Origin: Balneolaceae bacterium
GTDB lineage: Bacteria > Bacteroidota > Rhodothermia > Balneolales > Balneolaceae
Direction: 5' to 3'
Length of the DNA: 8,296 nt
NCBI GenBank assembly: GCA_007123785.1
Contig: SLGL01000507.1
Coordinates: 1 to 8,296 of the forward strand
The notes beneath the pieces were generated by a model. The model did no database searches, was not told where the DNA came from, and saw only the letters and a list, made by a program, of their open reading frames with translations. This document shows, in pieces, positions 1 through 6,330 of this stretch; position 1 is the first letter of the stretch, and each line of letters opens with the position of its first letter. The position numbers were made by a program, and so were the translations under genes.

Positions 1-2250
1 TTCGTTGTTCTGTTTGTAGCTGCTGTTGCATTTGGTATTTACTATACGCACAAAAAAGGACATCGTATTGCCAATATGATTTTTCTGGCCTATATGATGA
101 TAATCATTGGCTATTCCAGTTATGCCCTTGTGATTATCCGTTCACAGGCGGAGCCGCCTATTGACGAAAACGATCCGTCCACAGTGGAAGCATTTGTGAG
201 CTACCTGAACCGCGATCAATACGGAACTTCTCCGCTGCTTAGAGGGCATACATTTGACAACAACACCCGCACCATCGACCGTTCAGAGGAAGTGATGTTT
301 CCCCGCCGGCACTCCAGCCAGCCGCACCACCTTGAGTATTACAGTAATTTTAATTCCGATTTTCAATTCTTCCTCGAGTATCAGGTCAACCATATGTACC
401 TGCGATATCTCCTCTGGAACTATGTGGGTCGTGAAGCCGATATCCAGGATACAGGCTGGTATTCCGGCTTTACCGATACCCGTCATAAAGACAACCCGGC
501 CAACTCGGCCTATTACTTTTTGCCATTGATTTTGGTCTTGTTCGGATTGATGTTTCACTTCCGGCACGATTGGCGCAGGGCACTCTCGGTACTGGCACTC
601 TTTATACTAACCGGTCTGGCAATCATCTTTTATCTGAACCAGACGCCCTATGAGCCGCGAGAACGGGATTATGCCTATGTTGGTTCATTCTTTGCACTTG
701 CCATCTGGCTTGGGCTTGGGGTAACGGGAATTATCGAAATCATCCGGGATACACTTGGGAACAAAAAGGCGGTTGTATATGGAACACTGGCCGTCATGTT
801 TTTTACTGTGCCCGGCTGGATGCTCCATCAAAACTGGCCCAGCCACGACCGAAGCGAACGCTATGTGGCACGAGACTACGCTTACAATCTGCTGAACTCT
901 GTTGAGCCAAACGCAATTCTATTTACGAATGGTGACAATGATACTTTTCCGCTCTGGTATTTACAGGAGGTAGAGGGTGTTCGAACCGATGTTCGTGTGG
1001 TGAACCTCAGTCTTCTAAATACAGGCTGGTACATCCGGCAAATGCGCGACCGGCAGACCCATGAGTCCCTGCCGCTGGCCATTACACTAACGGATGAAGA
1101 GATCGACCAGATGACAGCTCAGCTTGAGCTGTACGAGCCGAGAGAACATGTGATTCCTGTCCGGAAGGATTTTCTGACGGCAGTTTTTGAAGCACCGGCT
1201 GAACAGCTTGAAGACACCACCGGTCAGTTTTTTCAGGGTGGAATTATTCCCGAAGACATTCCTATAAGTGAAATGCTGCACAACCAGATCCGGATGGCCA
1301 CTCCCTACTCAATGCCTGTTGAGGAGCTGGATGATGAAATGCGCTGGTTCGTACAGGGGCGATCTGCCGGAAGAGATGGTCAGGGGAACGAGCGCTTCTA
1401 TTTACAAACGCAAGATAAGATGATTATCCATCTGCTCGAAAACAATATGTGGCTGCGGCCCATTTATTTTGCAAACACCGTTTCAAGAGACGGACAGCTT
1501 GGCCTTGAGAGCTTTTTTCAGTTTGAAGGAAAAGCGTTTCGTGTTGTGCCGAAAGAGCGCCCAAGCGGCCCGTTCGGTTATGTGGATGCCGAAGTACATG
1601 CTGACAGGCTCAGCAATTTCAGGTTCGAGCGGTGGAACTCTCCCACGGTTTATTTCGATGAGAACATTCGAAGAATGCTGGGCAATTATCGTTATGGATT
1701 TACTCAACTTGCCGATGCATATATAGACAAAGGAGATTACGAATCGGCCGCCTACTGGCTCAGGTTTGGTGAGGATAAGATCCCATTCAGAACCATCGAA
1801 CACGACTGGACTGTGCCAGTGCTCTACGCTTTCCGTTTTTTGAGGGTAGATGAATTGGAGCGGGCAAATGATCTGTCATTTTTTATCTCCCAGCGTCTGA
1901 AGCATGAACTTCGGTACGACATGAAAAACCTGAACGACCTGGAACAGAGAATCGAACGGCTCGGAGATGATATAGGCCAGGCCAGGGCACGTGCACGAAC
2001 TGCCCGGGCTCAGGAACTGCAAAGTCAGCAGCAACGCCTAAGAAACAGGCGTGATAGTGTGGTGCAGGATCTCAGCTTCTCCGTAAGCAGACTCACCATC
2101 TTGCAGAATATCTTTTTCGAAACCGGGGATGCAGAAACAGCCGAGTACCTCAGGATTGAAGTAGAAACAATTACCGGCGGAAGGCTTGATCTGCCTGAAG
2201 ATATCGAAGAAAGCCGTGAACAAATCCGTATGTTCGGGTTGATCGATTAA
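1..2250 (+). CDS. DUF2723 (O-mannosyltransferase-like) membrane protein, 5' end outside window
   Basis: The reading frame is open from base 1, so the N-terminal part, which normally carries most of the membrane helices and the predicted catalytic loop, lies upstream; 749 codons are visible. Hydrophobic helices appear at fragment residues 1-15, 26-46, about 170-185 and 192-210, with further ones near 225 and 255. Family hallmarks are PPIDENDP followed by FVSYLNRDQYG, then NHMYLRYLLWNYVGRE, NQTPYEPRERDYAYVGSFF, and FTNGDNDTFPLWYLQ with VNLSLLNTGWYIRQ. The later part is soluble, with a TPR-like stretch (QLADAYIDKGDYESAAYWL) and an Arg/Gln/Glu-rich coiled coil near residues 655-705. DUF2723 proteins are related to protein O-mannosyltransferases and TMEM260, and in this phylum are taken to be inner-membrane glycosyltransferases or envelope proteins; substrate unknown. 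Family assignment is firm, function is inferred. No partner gene is adjacent on this side; a weak terminator-like site follows. Confidence 0.93.
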   Translation, partial: FVVLFVAAVAFGIYYTHKKGHRIANMIFLAYMMIIIGYSSYALVIIRSQAEPPIDENDPSTVEAFVSYLNRDQYGTSPLLRGHTFDNNTRTIDRSEEVMFPRRHSSQPHHLEYYSNFNSDFQFFLEYQVNHMYLRYLLWNYVGREADIQDTGWYSGFTDTRHKDNPANSAYYFLPLILVLFGLMFHFRHDWRRALSVLALFILTGLAIIFYLNQTPYEPRERDYAYVGSFFALAIWLGLGVTGIIEIIRDTLGNKKAVVYGTLAVMFFTVPGWMLHQNWPSHDRSERYVARDYAYNLLNSVEPNAILFTNGDNDTFPLWYLQEVEGVRTDVRVVNLSLLNTGWYIRQMRDRQTHESLPLAITLTDEEIDQMTAQLELYEPREHVIPVRKDFLTAVFEAPAEQLEDTTGQFFQGGIIPEDIPISEMLHNQIRMATPYSMPVEELDDEMRWFVQGRSAGRDGQGNERFYLQTQDKMIIHLLENNMWLRPIYFANTVSRDGQLGLESFFQFEGKAFRVVPKERPSGPFGYVDAEVHADRLSNFRFERWNSPTVYFDENIRRMLGNYRYGFTQLADAYIDKGDYESAAYWLRFGEDKIPFRTIEHDWTVPVLYAFRFLRVDELERANDLSFFISQRLKHELRYDMKNLNDLEQRIERLGDDIGQARARARTARAQELQSQQQRLRNRRDSVVQDLSFSVSRLTILQNIFFETGDAETAEYLRIEVETITGGRLDLPEDIEESREQIRMFGLID

Positions 2251-2260
2251 AACCCCGCCG

Positions 2261-2289
2261 TCAAGTGATTCAGAGCTTTGATTTTTTTT
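2261..2289 (+). terminator. weak possible intrinsic terminator after the DUF2723 gene
   Basis: Eleven bases after the DUF2723 stop, TCAAG (2261-2265) can pair with CTTTGA (2276-2281) across a 10-base loop with one bulged base, and a run of eight T follows at 2282-2289. The stem is short and AT-rich, so this is a weak candidate; the T run is its best point. It overlaps the larger inverted-repeat region described separately. Confidence 0.3.
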
Positions 2290-2311
2290 CTTTTGAATCA
2301 AGGCAAAAGAA
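2288..2311. repeat. 8-bp inverted repeat hairpin within a nested intergenic repeat
   Basis: TTCTTTTG (2288-2295) is perfectly complementary to CAAAAGAA (2304-2311) around an 8-base loop. Outside it, CTTTG (2276-2280) can pair with CAAAG (2312-2316), and GATT (2267-2270) with AATC (2317-2320), giving a nested but asymmetric structure over about 2267-2320. No T run follows on either strand downstream of the 8-bp stem, so it is not a standard terminator. It may be a copy of a dispersed intergenic repeat; that needs the genome. Confidence 0.5.
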
Positions 2312-2369
2312 CAAAGAATCTTGGTAGGGTGATGTTTTGAAAATTGGGTTAACTCCTGTTCAGGAATAA

Positions 2370-2398
2370 TTTAAAATCAATGTTACAGATTGTATATT
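2370..2398 (+). promoter_or_regulatory. candidate sigma-70-like promoter for the cluster beginning at 2481
   Basis: TTTAAA (2370-2375), a 17-base spacer and TATATT (2393-2398) resemble a -35/-10 pair, matching the consensus at 4 and 5 of 6 positions. Transcription would begin near 2405, which suits the ATG at 2481 (leader of about 76 bases) and would rule out the upstream TTG at 2397 as a start. Such AT-rich matches arise by chance, and the principal sigma factor of Bacteroidota prefers a different -7 element (TAnnTTTG), which is not present here. Confidence 0.3.
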
Positions 2399-2480
2399 GT
2401 ACTTTAAGAAGTCTTGGAAAAATTCGTCTGACGAGTGGGTTTCAAAGCCTGTCGTCATTTATTCTTCAACTTATACGGCT

Positions 2481-2948
2481 ATGATACACGAATTTACTGA
2501 AGAGAATATTTTATCCATCGGTAACGTGCTTGAAGGTACACCGAAAAAACTGGGTGATGATGTATATCGCCTGGAAATGGTAAATAGTGAAGATGGGAGA
2601 AAGCTCGCCCTTGAAATTCATCTTGGCCTGGAAATTGACGGACGAAGAATGAATATGGTATCTGTCTATTCAGGCAGCACTTTCATGCAGCTTCATAACT
2701 GCACGGCCTTTATCGCCAGTGAGCTTCTTAAGCAAGTTACTTTTTTCGGCAAAGAGGGTGGCAACACTTCCGGCCTGATTGTTGAGCAGGGGGCAGGATG
2801 CAGTCTCTATGCCAATGTAGATGATGCGGTGTTGTCCGGAGATTTTACAAAACTGCCCGAAGATGTCATGATGTGCGGCGTAGCCCTTTCACTCACCGAT
2901 ACGCTCGATATGGATGACTTCTCTTTTGAAGATGAAGACCTTTCCTGA
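2481..2948 (+). CDS. conserved-looking small acidic protein of unknown function
   Basis: A 155-residue protein that I do not recognise. The frame is open back to a TTG at 2397, but the ATG at 2481 (MIHEFTEEN) is the better start: the first 28 codons read unlike a folded N-terminus and a candidate promoter overlaps the TTG. No signal peptide or membrane helix is visible. The body looks like an alpha/beta fold with charged strands (KLALEIHLGLEIDGRRMNMVSVY), a helical, partly hydrophobic centre (TAFIASELLKQVTFFG), a Gly-rich turn (GKEGGNTSGLIVEQGAGC) and a strongly acidic tail from about residue 142 (DMDDFSFEDEDLS). The acidic tail is encoded where the next gene, ybeY, begins, in another frame, so part of the tail may reflect that overlap. 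The overlap suggests translational coupling to ybeY. Three Cys residues are scattered and do not form an obvious metal site. Confidence 0.78.
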   Translation: MIHEFTEENILSIGNVLEGTPKKLGDDVYRLEMVNSEDGRKLALEIHLGLEIDGRRMNMVSVYSGSTFMQLHNCTAFIASELLKQVTFFGKEGGNTSGLIVEQGAGCSLYANVDDAVLSGDFTKLPEDVMMCGVALSLTDTLDMDDFSFEDEDLS

Positions 2949-3405
2949 CATACCCGAAGCCGGCAAGCGTTCTGTTTTTACCCTGACGAATGTTTCCGGG
3001 TGCCGCCTGCCTGTCCTGGAATCCACACTCAAAAACTTGATGCAGAGAGTTGAAGAGGAGGAGAATATACGGTTCAGTGAACTGGAACTTGTCTATGTTG
3101 ATGAGGACGAAATCATAGCCATCAACAAAGAACATCTGGATCGCGATTATGTGACTGATATTATCTCTTTCCGGTATGATGAGGAGAAATCTGACAAGCA
3201 GATTGAAGGAACACTTTTTTGCTGTGCCCCGAGAATTGAGGAGCAGAGCGATGAAGAAAAAACATCTCCCCGTGAAGAGTTTTATCGCGTTTTTATACAC
3301 GGATTACTGCATCTTGCAGGATATGATGATCAAACCGAAGAAGATAAGATCCGGATGACACAACGTGAAAACCACTACCTTGAACTGTTGAATGGTGAAA
3401 TGTGA
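2914..3405 (+). CDS. ybeY: endoribonuclease YbeY (rRNA maturation factor)
   Basis: YbeY is a metal-dependent endoribonuclease acting in 16S rRNA 3'-end maturation and ribosome quality control in the cytoplasm. The diagnostic motif is near the C-terminus: HGLLHLAGYDD with H129, H133 and D139 as presumed metal ligands (numbered from the 2914 start). The usual third ligand is His (HGxLHLxGYDH), but Asp at this place is, as far as I know, the common form in Bacteroidota, so it does not imply inactivity. Upstream, INKEHLDRDYVTDIISF (70-86) corresponds to the family's LN-x-TDVLSF segment. The usual GDI segment is replaced by EGTLFCCAPRIEEQ (98-111). Length is about normal. Start is uncertain: ATG 2914 overlaps the previous gene by 35 bases, ATG 2932 (MKTFPDIPE) by 17; neither has a Shine-Dalgarno sequence and I slightly favour 2932. 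The stop overlaps the next start in GTGA. Confidence 0.93.
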   Translation: MTSLLKMKTFPDIPEAGKRSVFTLTNVSGCRLPVLESTLKNLMQRVEEEENIRFSELELVYVDEDEIIAINKEHLDRDYVTDIISFRYDEEKSDKQIEGTLFCCAPRIEEQSDEEKTSPREEFYRVFIHGLLHLAGYDDQTEEDKIRMTQRENHYLELLNGEM

Positions 3406-4772
3406 GCAGATCCGTCTATACACTGCTGGTTGTGGAATCTCCGGTAATGGCCCGGATCATACAAAAGGTATGCCCGCCTTCGGTGTATGTGCTGGCAACG
3501 GGAGGTTTTTGCTGGCGTCCCGGCTACGATCCTGAGACGAATGAACTTAAGGCAAAGGCAGATCCTGAAAAACGAAAACTGCGCAGCGAACTGAAAGAAC
3601 AGGCCCGCTTAGCGAACCGGGTGGTGATTGCAGCGGATCAGGACCCTTCGGGTGATTTTATCGCATGGGCAGCAGCCCGTTTTTTGAAAAGACCGGATAT
3701 CCAGTGGGGCAGGCTGCAAAGTATCAGCCGGCAGGGAATATTTTCTATGCTCAGTGAAGTGCAGCAAATTGATTTTTCCCGGCTTGAGAACCGCCTTAAA
3801 AACCGGTTCTTAATCCAAAATGAATGGGAAAGCTCAAATCAGGTTAAGATGGATTTGGCAGGATTAACAGCTGTTTTCGGGGCGTCAAATGATTATCAAC
3901 ACTTTTTGGATGAGGATGGGAGACTTTATAAAAGTTCCGGACTATTCCGGTGCTCACAGGATGAATGGATTCCGGTTCAGCCGGGGCAAAACAAAAATCA
4001 CATTCCGGTGTACAAACCACTGGCTTTGTATGATCTTTTCAGCCCGGCGATGGAGAAAAAACTTGCCGGAACATATCAGGAAATTCAGTTGCTGGTTCAG
4101 CAGCTTTTTCAGACTATTCTTCAATTTTCGGAAGAGTCACTGATAAGCTATCCGCGCACGTCGGCCAGGGCATTTTACAGTGAAACCTGGGAGGCTATCA
4201 GCAGCCAGTATATGAAAATCGGTCCGGTAAGCGAGCTCAAGCCGCGTTTTTTACAGGAAGTGGCCGACCCTGATTTGCCCCATGAAAGCATTCATCCGCT
4301 GAATCTTGCCCATTCACCTGAACAGATAAAAGGCGAACTTCCCAAAACAACCGGAGAGCTCTACGAATGGATTTACAACCATACGATACGCTGTATAACC
4401 CTGCCCGCCCCACTTGAGGCTTCATACACGAACGAGCTGAATCCGGGGGTCTACTTTTATGATGCGGAGAAGGATGATAAACCGAATAGAGTGCCCACAT
4501 CTCTGCGTCCCGGCATAACTTTGGGTGATTTGGGAACCGCAATGAACAGATTGGGTACAGGCAGGCCTTCATCGTTCGGAAAAAAACTTGATGAGTGGAG
4601 TGAAAAAAAGTGGGTGCGAATTGAAGGAGAGATTGTAAAACCAGGAACTGAAATATTGAAATATCTGAATGATGCAGAATCGTATGAGCGAATATTAACA
4701 GAACTTGGCAAATTGAGCGAGAATGAAAATCTGACGGCTGAAACTGTAAGGGGCGTTCTTACGTCTTACTAA
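3402..4772 (+). CDS. diverged short type IA DNA topoisomerase-like protein
   Basis: This 456-residue protein follows the type IA topoisomerase core in order. The TOPRIM start is LLVVESPVMARII (E12); the DxD motif is AADQDPSGDFIAW (D79, D81); the catalytic-tyrosine motif is LISYPRTSARAFY (Y250, R252), nearest to the topoisomerase III form; then come HESIHP (H294) and NRLGTGRPSSFGKKLDEW (383-399), followed by the short C-terminal segment WVRIEGEIVKPG. Missing or changed against E. coli TopA: Lys13 is Met16, Glu115 is Ser83, the Asp of YxRTD is Ser254, the Arg of HEAIRP is His298, and there are no C-terminal zinc ribbons. The core is compact (Asp79 to Tyr250 is 171 residues, against 208 in E. 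coli). The start is GTG, sharing GTGA with the ybeY stop, so translation is probably coupled. Family membership is well supported; relaxation activity is doubtful. It is likely an accessory paralogue, not the main TopA. Confidence 0.88.
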   Translation: MSRSVYTLLVVESPVMARIIQKVCPPSVYVLATGGFCWRPGYDPETNELKAKADPEKRKLRSELKEQARLANRVVIAADQDPSGDFIAWAAARFLKRPDIQWGRLQSISRQGIFSMLSEVQQIDFSRLENRLKNRFLIQNEWESSNQVKMDLAGLTAVFGASNDYQHFLDEDGRLYKSSGLFRCSQDEWIPVQPGQNKNHIPVYKPLALYDLFSPAMEKKLAGTYQEIQLLVQQLFQTILQFSEESLISYPRTSARAFYSETWEAISSQYMKIGPVSELKPRFLQEVADPDLPHESIHPLNLAHSPEQIKGELPKTTGELYEWIYNHTIRCITLPAPLEASYTNELNPGVYFYDAEKDDKPNRVPTSLRPGITLGDLGTAMNRLGTGRPSSFGKKLDEWSEKKWVRIEGEIVKPGTEILKYLNDAESYERILTELGKLSENENLTAETVRGVLTSY

Positions 4773-4795
4773 AGCCAACCAATCTGTTCTGAGCA

Positions 4796-5929
4796 ATGAA
4801 AACCGACCCACAAAAAAAGAAAGAACAAGAGACCAAAGAAGATGAAAACCATTTTGCGCGGCTGGGTGAGATAATTTCTTCATACCTTGAGTTCGGCAGT
4901 GATGGAAAGCGGTCGGAGAGAAAAAAAGCATCTGTTCAGCCGCACCACAACGGTAAACTGCGGATTTTAAAATTTCTCAGGCCCATTCCATGGCTTCTTG
5001 GCGGATTGTTTATTTTTTCATTTATGTGGGATTTTCAGGATGTCAATGTTTCGGTTTATGGGATGGAGCTTCATTTTGAGGGAATTCTTCGCATCATTTC
5101 TGTAAGTGGTATGATCGGGTTTCTTACGAACTGGATTGCCATTACAATGCTGTTTCGACCTCTCAAAAAACGTCCACTACTGGGACAAGGCCTCATTCCC
5201 GCTCATAAAAACCGAATCGCTTTTCGTCTGTCGCGGGCAGTATCAGACGATCTGATCAATCCGGATCTTATCAAACAGAAAATCAGTGAATCGAGGGCAA
5301 TCAGCCTCTATCGAACCCAGGCAATTCGCCATGTCCGCCGGGTTACGGCACGGGAAGACTTTCGGAAGGATTTGAAGGAATGGGTTCTGGGGTACATCAA
5401 CTCGTTGATTCAGGACCCGGAGTTCAGGCAAAAAATTTCAGCCCATCTGCTCTCAGAATTGGAAGACGCCCTTGAAGATAAAGTCCTCGAAAAAATGGCG
5501 CTGAAAACGTACTCGTTTTTTCGCGGGCAGACACTACAGCAGTTTATTGAAGAACTGCTCGCAAAAGTGCCGGTTTCTGCAGAGAGAAACATCGGTTTTG
5601 TCGAAGAGTACCTGGATGAACTTCCGCATAGAATTGATCAGAACAGCGAAAAGATCGATGACATTCTCACGCAGGCTGTGTACAAACTGATCAATCAACT
5701 GAACGTACAGACACTGGTGGAGGAGAATCTTCAAAAATATGATGAGCAGAAACTGGAGAAAATGATTCTCAACGCTACCAACGAGCAGCTTAAAACCATT
5801 CAATATCTGGGTGCCGTACTGGGTACGATCGGCGGATTTGTAATATGGGAGCCTTTGCTGAGCCTGGCGATTTTGGTGGTGCTATTTGGCACCGTGGTGC
5901 TTGCAGACCGGTTTTTATTTGAATCATAA
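4796..5929 (+). CDS. DUF445 family membrane protein
   Basis: A 377-residue member of DUF445 (YjiN/YheB-like) membrane proteins, whose molecular role is not established. Two motifs place it: GFLTNWIAITMLFRP at 108-122, and the C-terminal segment NATNEQLKTIQYLGAVLG at 326-343. The N-terminus (1-50) is highly charged and without a cleavable signal peptide. Membrane helices are likely at about 62-80, 97-119, and as a C-terminal pair at about 336-350 and 352-371. Between them, residues 125-325 form a long charged helical domain (for example RLSRAVSDDLINPDLIKQKI), typical of the family and probably extracytoplasmic or a helical bundle; topology is inferred. It starts 23 bases after the topoisomerase-like gene with no promoter visible between, so probably shares its transcript. 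The start ATG lacks a clear Shine-Dalgarno sequence. No downstream terminator is recognisable; the next sequence is a decayed minus-strand gene pair. Confidence 0.92.
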   Translation: MKTDPQKKKEQETKEDENHFARLGEIISSYLEFGSDGKRSERKKASVQPHHNGKLRILKFLRPIPWLLGGLFIFSFMWDFQDVNVSVYGMELHFEGILRIISVSGMIGFLTNWIAITMLFRPLKKRPLLGQGLIPAHKNRIAFRLSRAVSDDLINPDLIKQKISESRAISLYRTQAIRHVRRVTAREDFRKDLKEWVLGYINSLIQDPEFRQKISAHLLSELEDALEDKVLEKMALKTYSFFRGQTLQQFIEELLAKVPVSAERNIGFVEEYLDELPHRIDQNSEKIDDILTQAVYKLINQLNVQTLVEENLQKYDEQKLEKMILNATNEQLKTIQYLGAVLGTIGGFVIWEPLLSLAILVVLFGTVVLADRFLFES

Positions 5930-6054
5930 AGTATTTCAAATAGGTTCAAGAAAAACAGCCGGACAGAGTACTGAAAATGCGGGACCCGTTTTGAGAGAAT
6001 ATCGAAAGTCACATCGGTATCAAGGAAAATTTCAGGCAGATTTCCTTTTAACAT
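5930..6054 (-). pseudogene. truncated PIN-domain toxin (VapC-like) remnant
   Basis: Read on the minus strand from ATG 6054-6052, the frame gives MLKGNLPE and then IFLDTDVTFDILSKRVPHFQ with YSVRLF, the classic first beta strand and helix of PIN-domain ribonuclease toxins, including the first catalytic Asp (LDTD). Homology fades by about 5950. The frame then runs antisense into the end of the DUF445 gene without any PIN signature. A whole toxin has about 130-140 residues and three further acidic residues; these are absent, so the product cannot be an active nuclease. The start overlaps the end of the antitoxin frame by 23 bases, the normal antitoxin-first, overlapping layout. The true original start may have been nearer IFLDTD. 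Deletion of the 3' part, with the junction at or near the DUF445 stop, is the simplest explanation. Confidence 0.75.
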
Positions 6055-6283
6055 GTTCTCTGATTAACGATTTATCATCTTTTGTTTCAACACCCTCTTC
6101 TTTTTTCAAAGTTTGTAGTAGCCGTTTGGCAGCTGTTTGTGATTCCGTCTCAATTTCACTTCGTTCTTCTTTCCCGATCACATCTTCAAACATTTACGAA
6201 ACAGATATGCCTTTTCTTTTGGCCTTCCGTTTGGCGGCTTTGATGACATCTTCCTGAATGGTAAGAGTAAGTTTCTTTTTCAT
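6032..6283 (-). pseudogene. ribbon-helix-helix antitoxin gene broken by an in-frame stop codon
   Basis: The minus strand from ATG 6283-6281 reads MKKKLTLTIQEDVIKAAKRK then AKRKGISVS, a TAA at codon 30 (6196-6194), and continues in the same frame from an adjacent ATG as MFEDVIGKEERSEIE to a TGA at 6034-6032. The whole frame has 84 codons including the final stop. The pattern (basic beta strand KKLTLTI, helix, GISVS turn, second helix) matches the small ribbon-helix-helix antitoxins of the DUF6364 type that accompany PIN toxins. At codon 30 the family usually has Lys or Glu, so one base change from AAA or GAA to TAA explains the break. The C-terminal part (KRLLQTLKKEE ... KSLIREHVKRKSA) still reads as an intact toxin-binding tail. 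Frame retention on both sides of the stop suggests recent inactivation or a sequencing error. It lies directly upstream of the toxin remnant, 12-13 bases after a promoter start. Confidence 0.82.
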
Positions 6284-6286
6284 TGC

Positions 6287-6312
6287 ACACGTGTTTTATA
6301 AACTATACGTGT
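6287..6312. promoter_or_regulatory. paired operator-like palindromes, probable antitoxin binding sites
   Basis: ACACGTGT (6287-6294) is a perfect 8-base palindrome, and ATACGTGT (6305-6312) is a 7-of-8 copy, centred 18 bases away. Together they also form an inverted repeat, ACACGT (6287-6292) against ACGTGT (6307-6312). One copy covers the expected transcription start, the other overlaps the -10 box. Ribbon-helix-helix antitoxins typically repress their own promoter by binding such short paired palindromes; binding here is inferred. Confidence 0.5.
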
Positions 6313-6330
6313 TGTGGCTGGTATTATCAA
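6302..6330 (-). promoter_or_regulatory. sigma-70-like promoter of the decayed toxin-antitoxin pair
   Basis: On the minus strand, TTGATA (6330-6325) is followed after exactly 17 bases by TATAGT (6307-6302); each matches the consensus hexamer at 5 of 6 positions. The expected start near 6295 leaves a leader of about 12 bases before the antitoxin ATG at 6283. Two copies of an ACGTGT-centred palindrome overlap this region, as expected for an autoregulated toxin-antitoxin promoter. Confidence 0.6.

Noticed and set aside
2397..2480. Upstream TTG extension of the unknown acidic protein
   Set aside because: The extra 28 codons lack the character of the body of the protein, TTG is a poor start, and a candidate promoter overlaps it; ATG 2481 is preferred.
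5800..5929. Minus-strand continuation of the toxin frame into the DUF445 gene
   Set aside because: The translation there has no PIN features and is antisense to well-supported DUF445 coding sequence.
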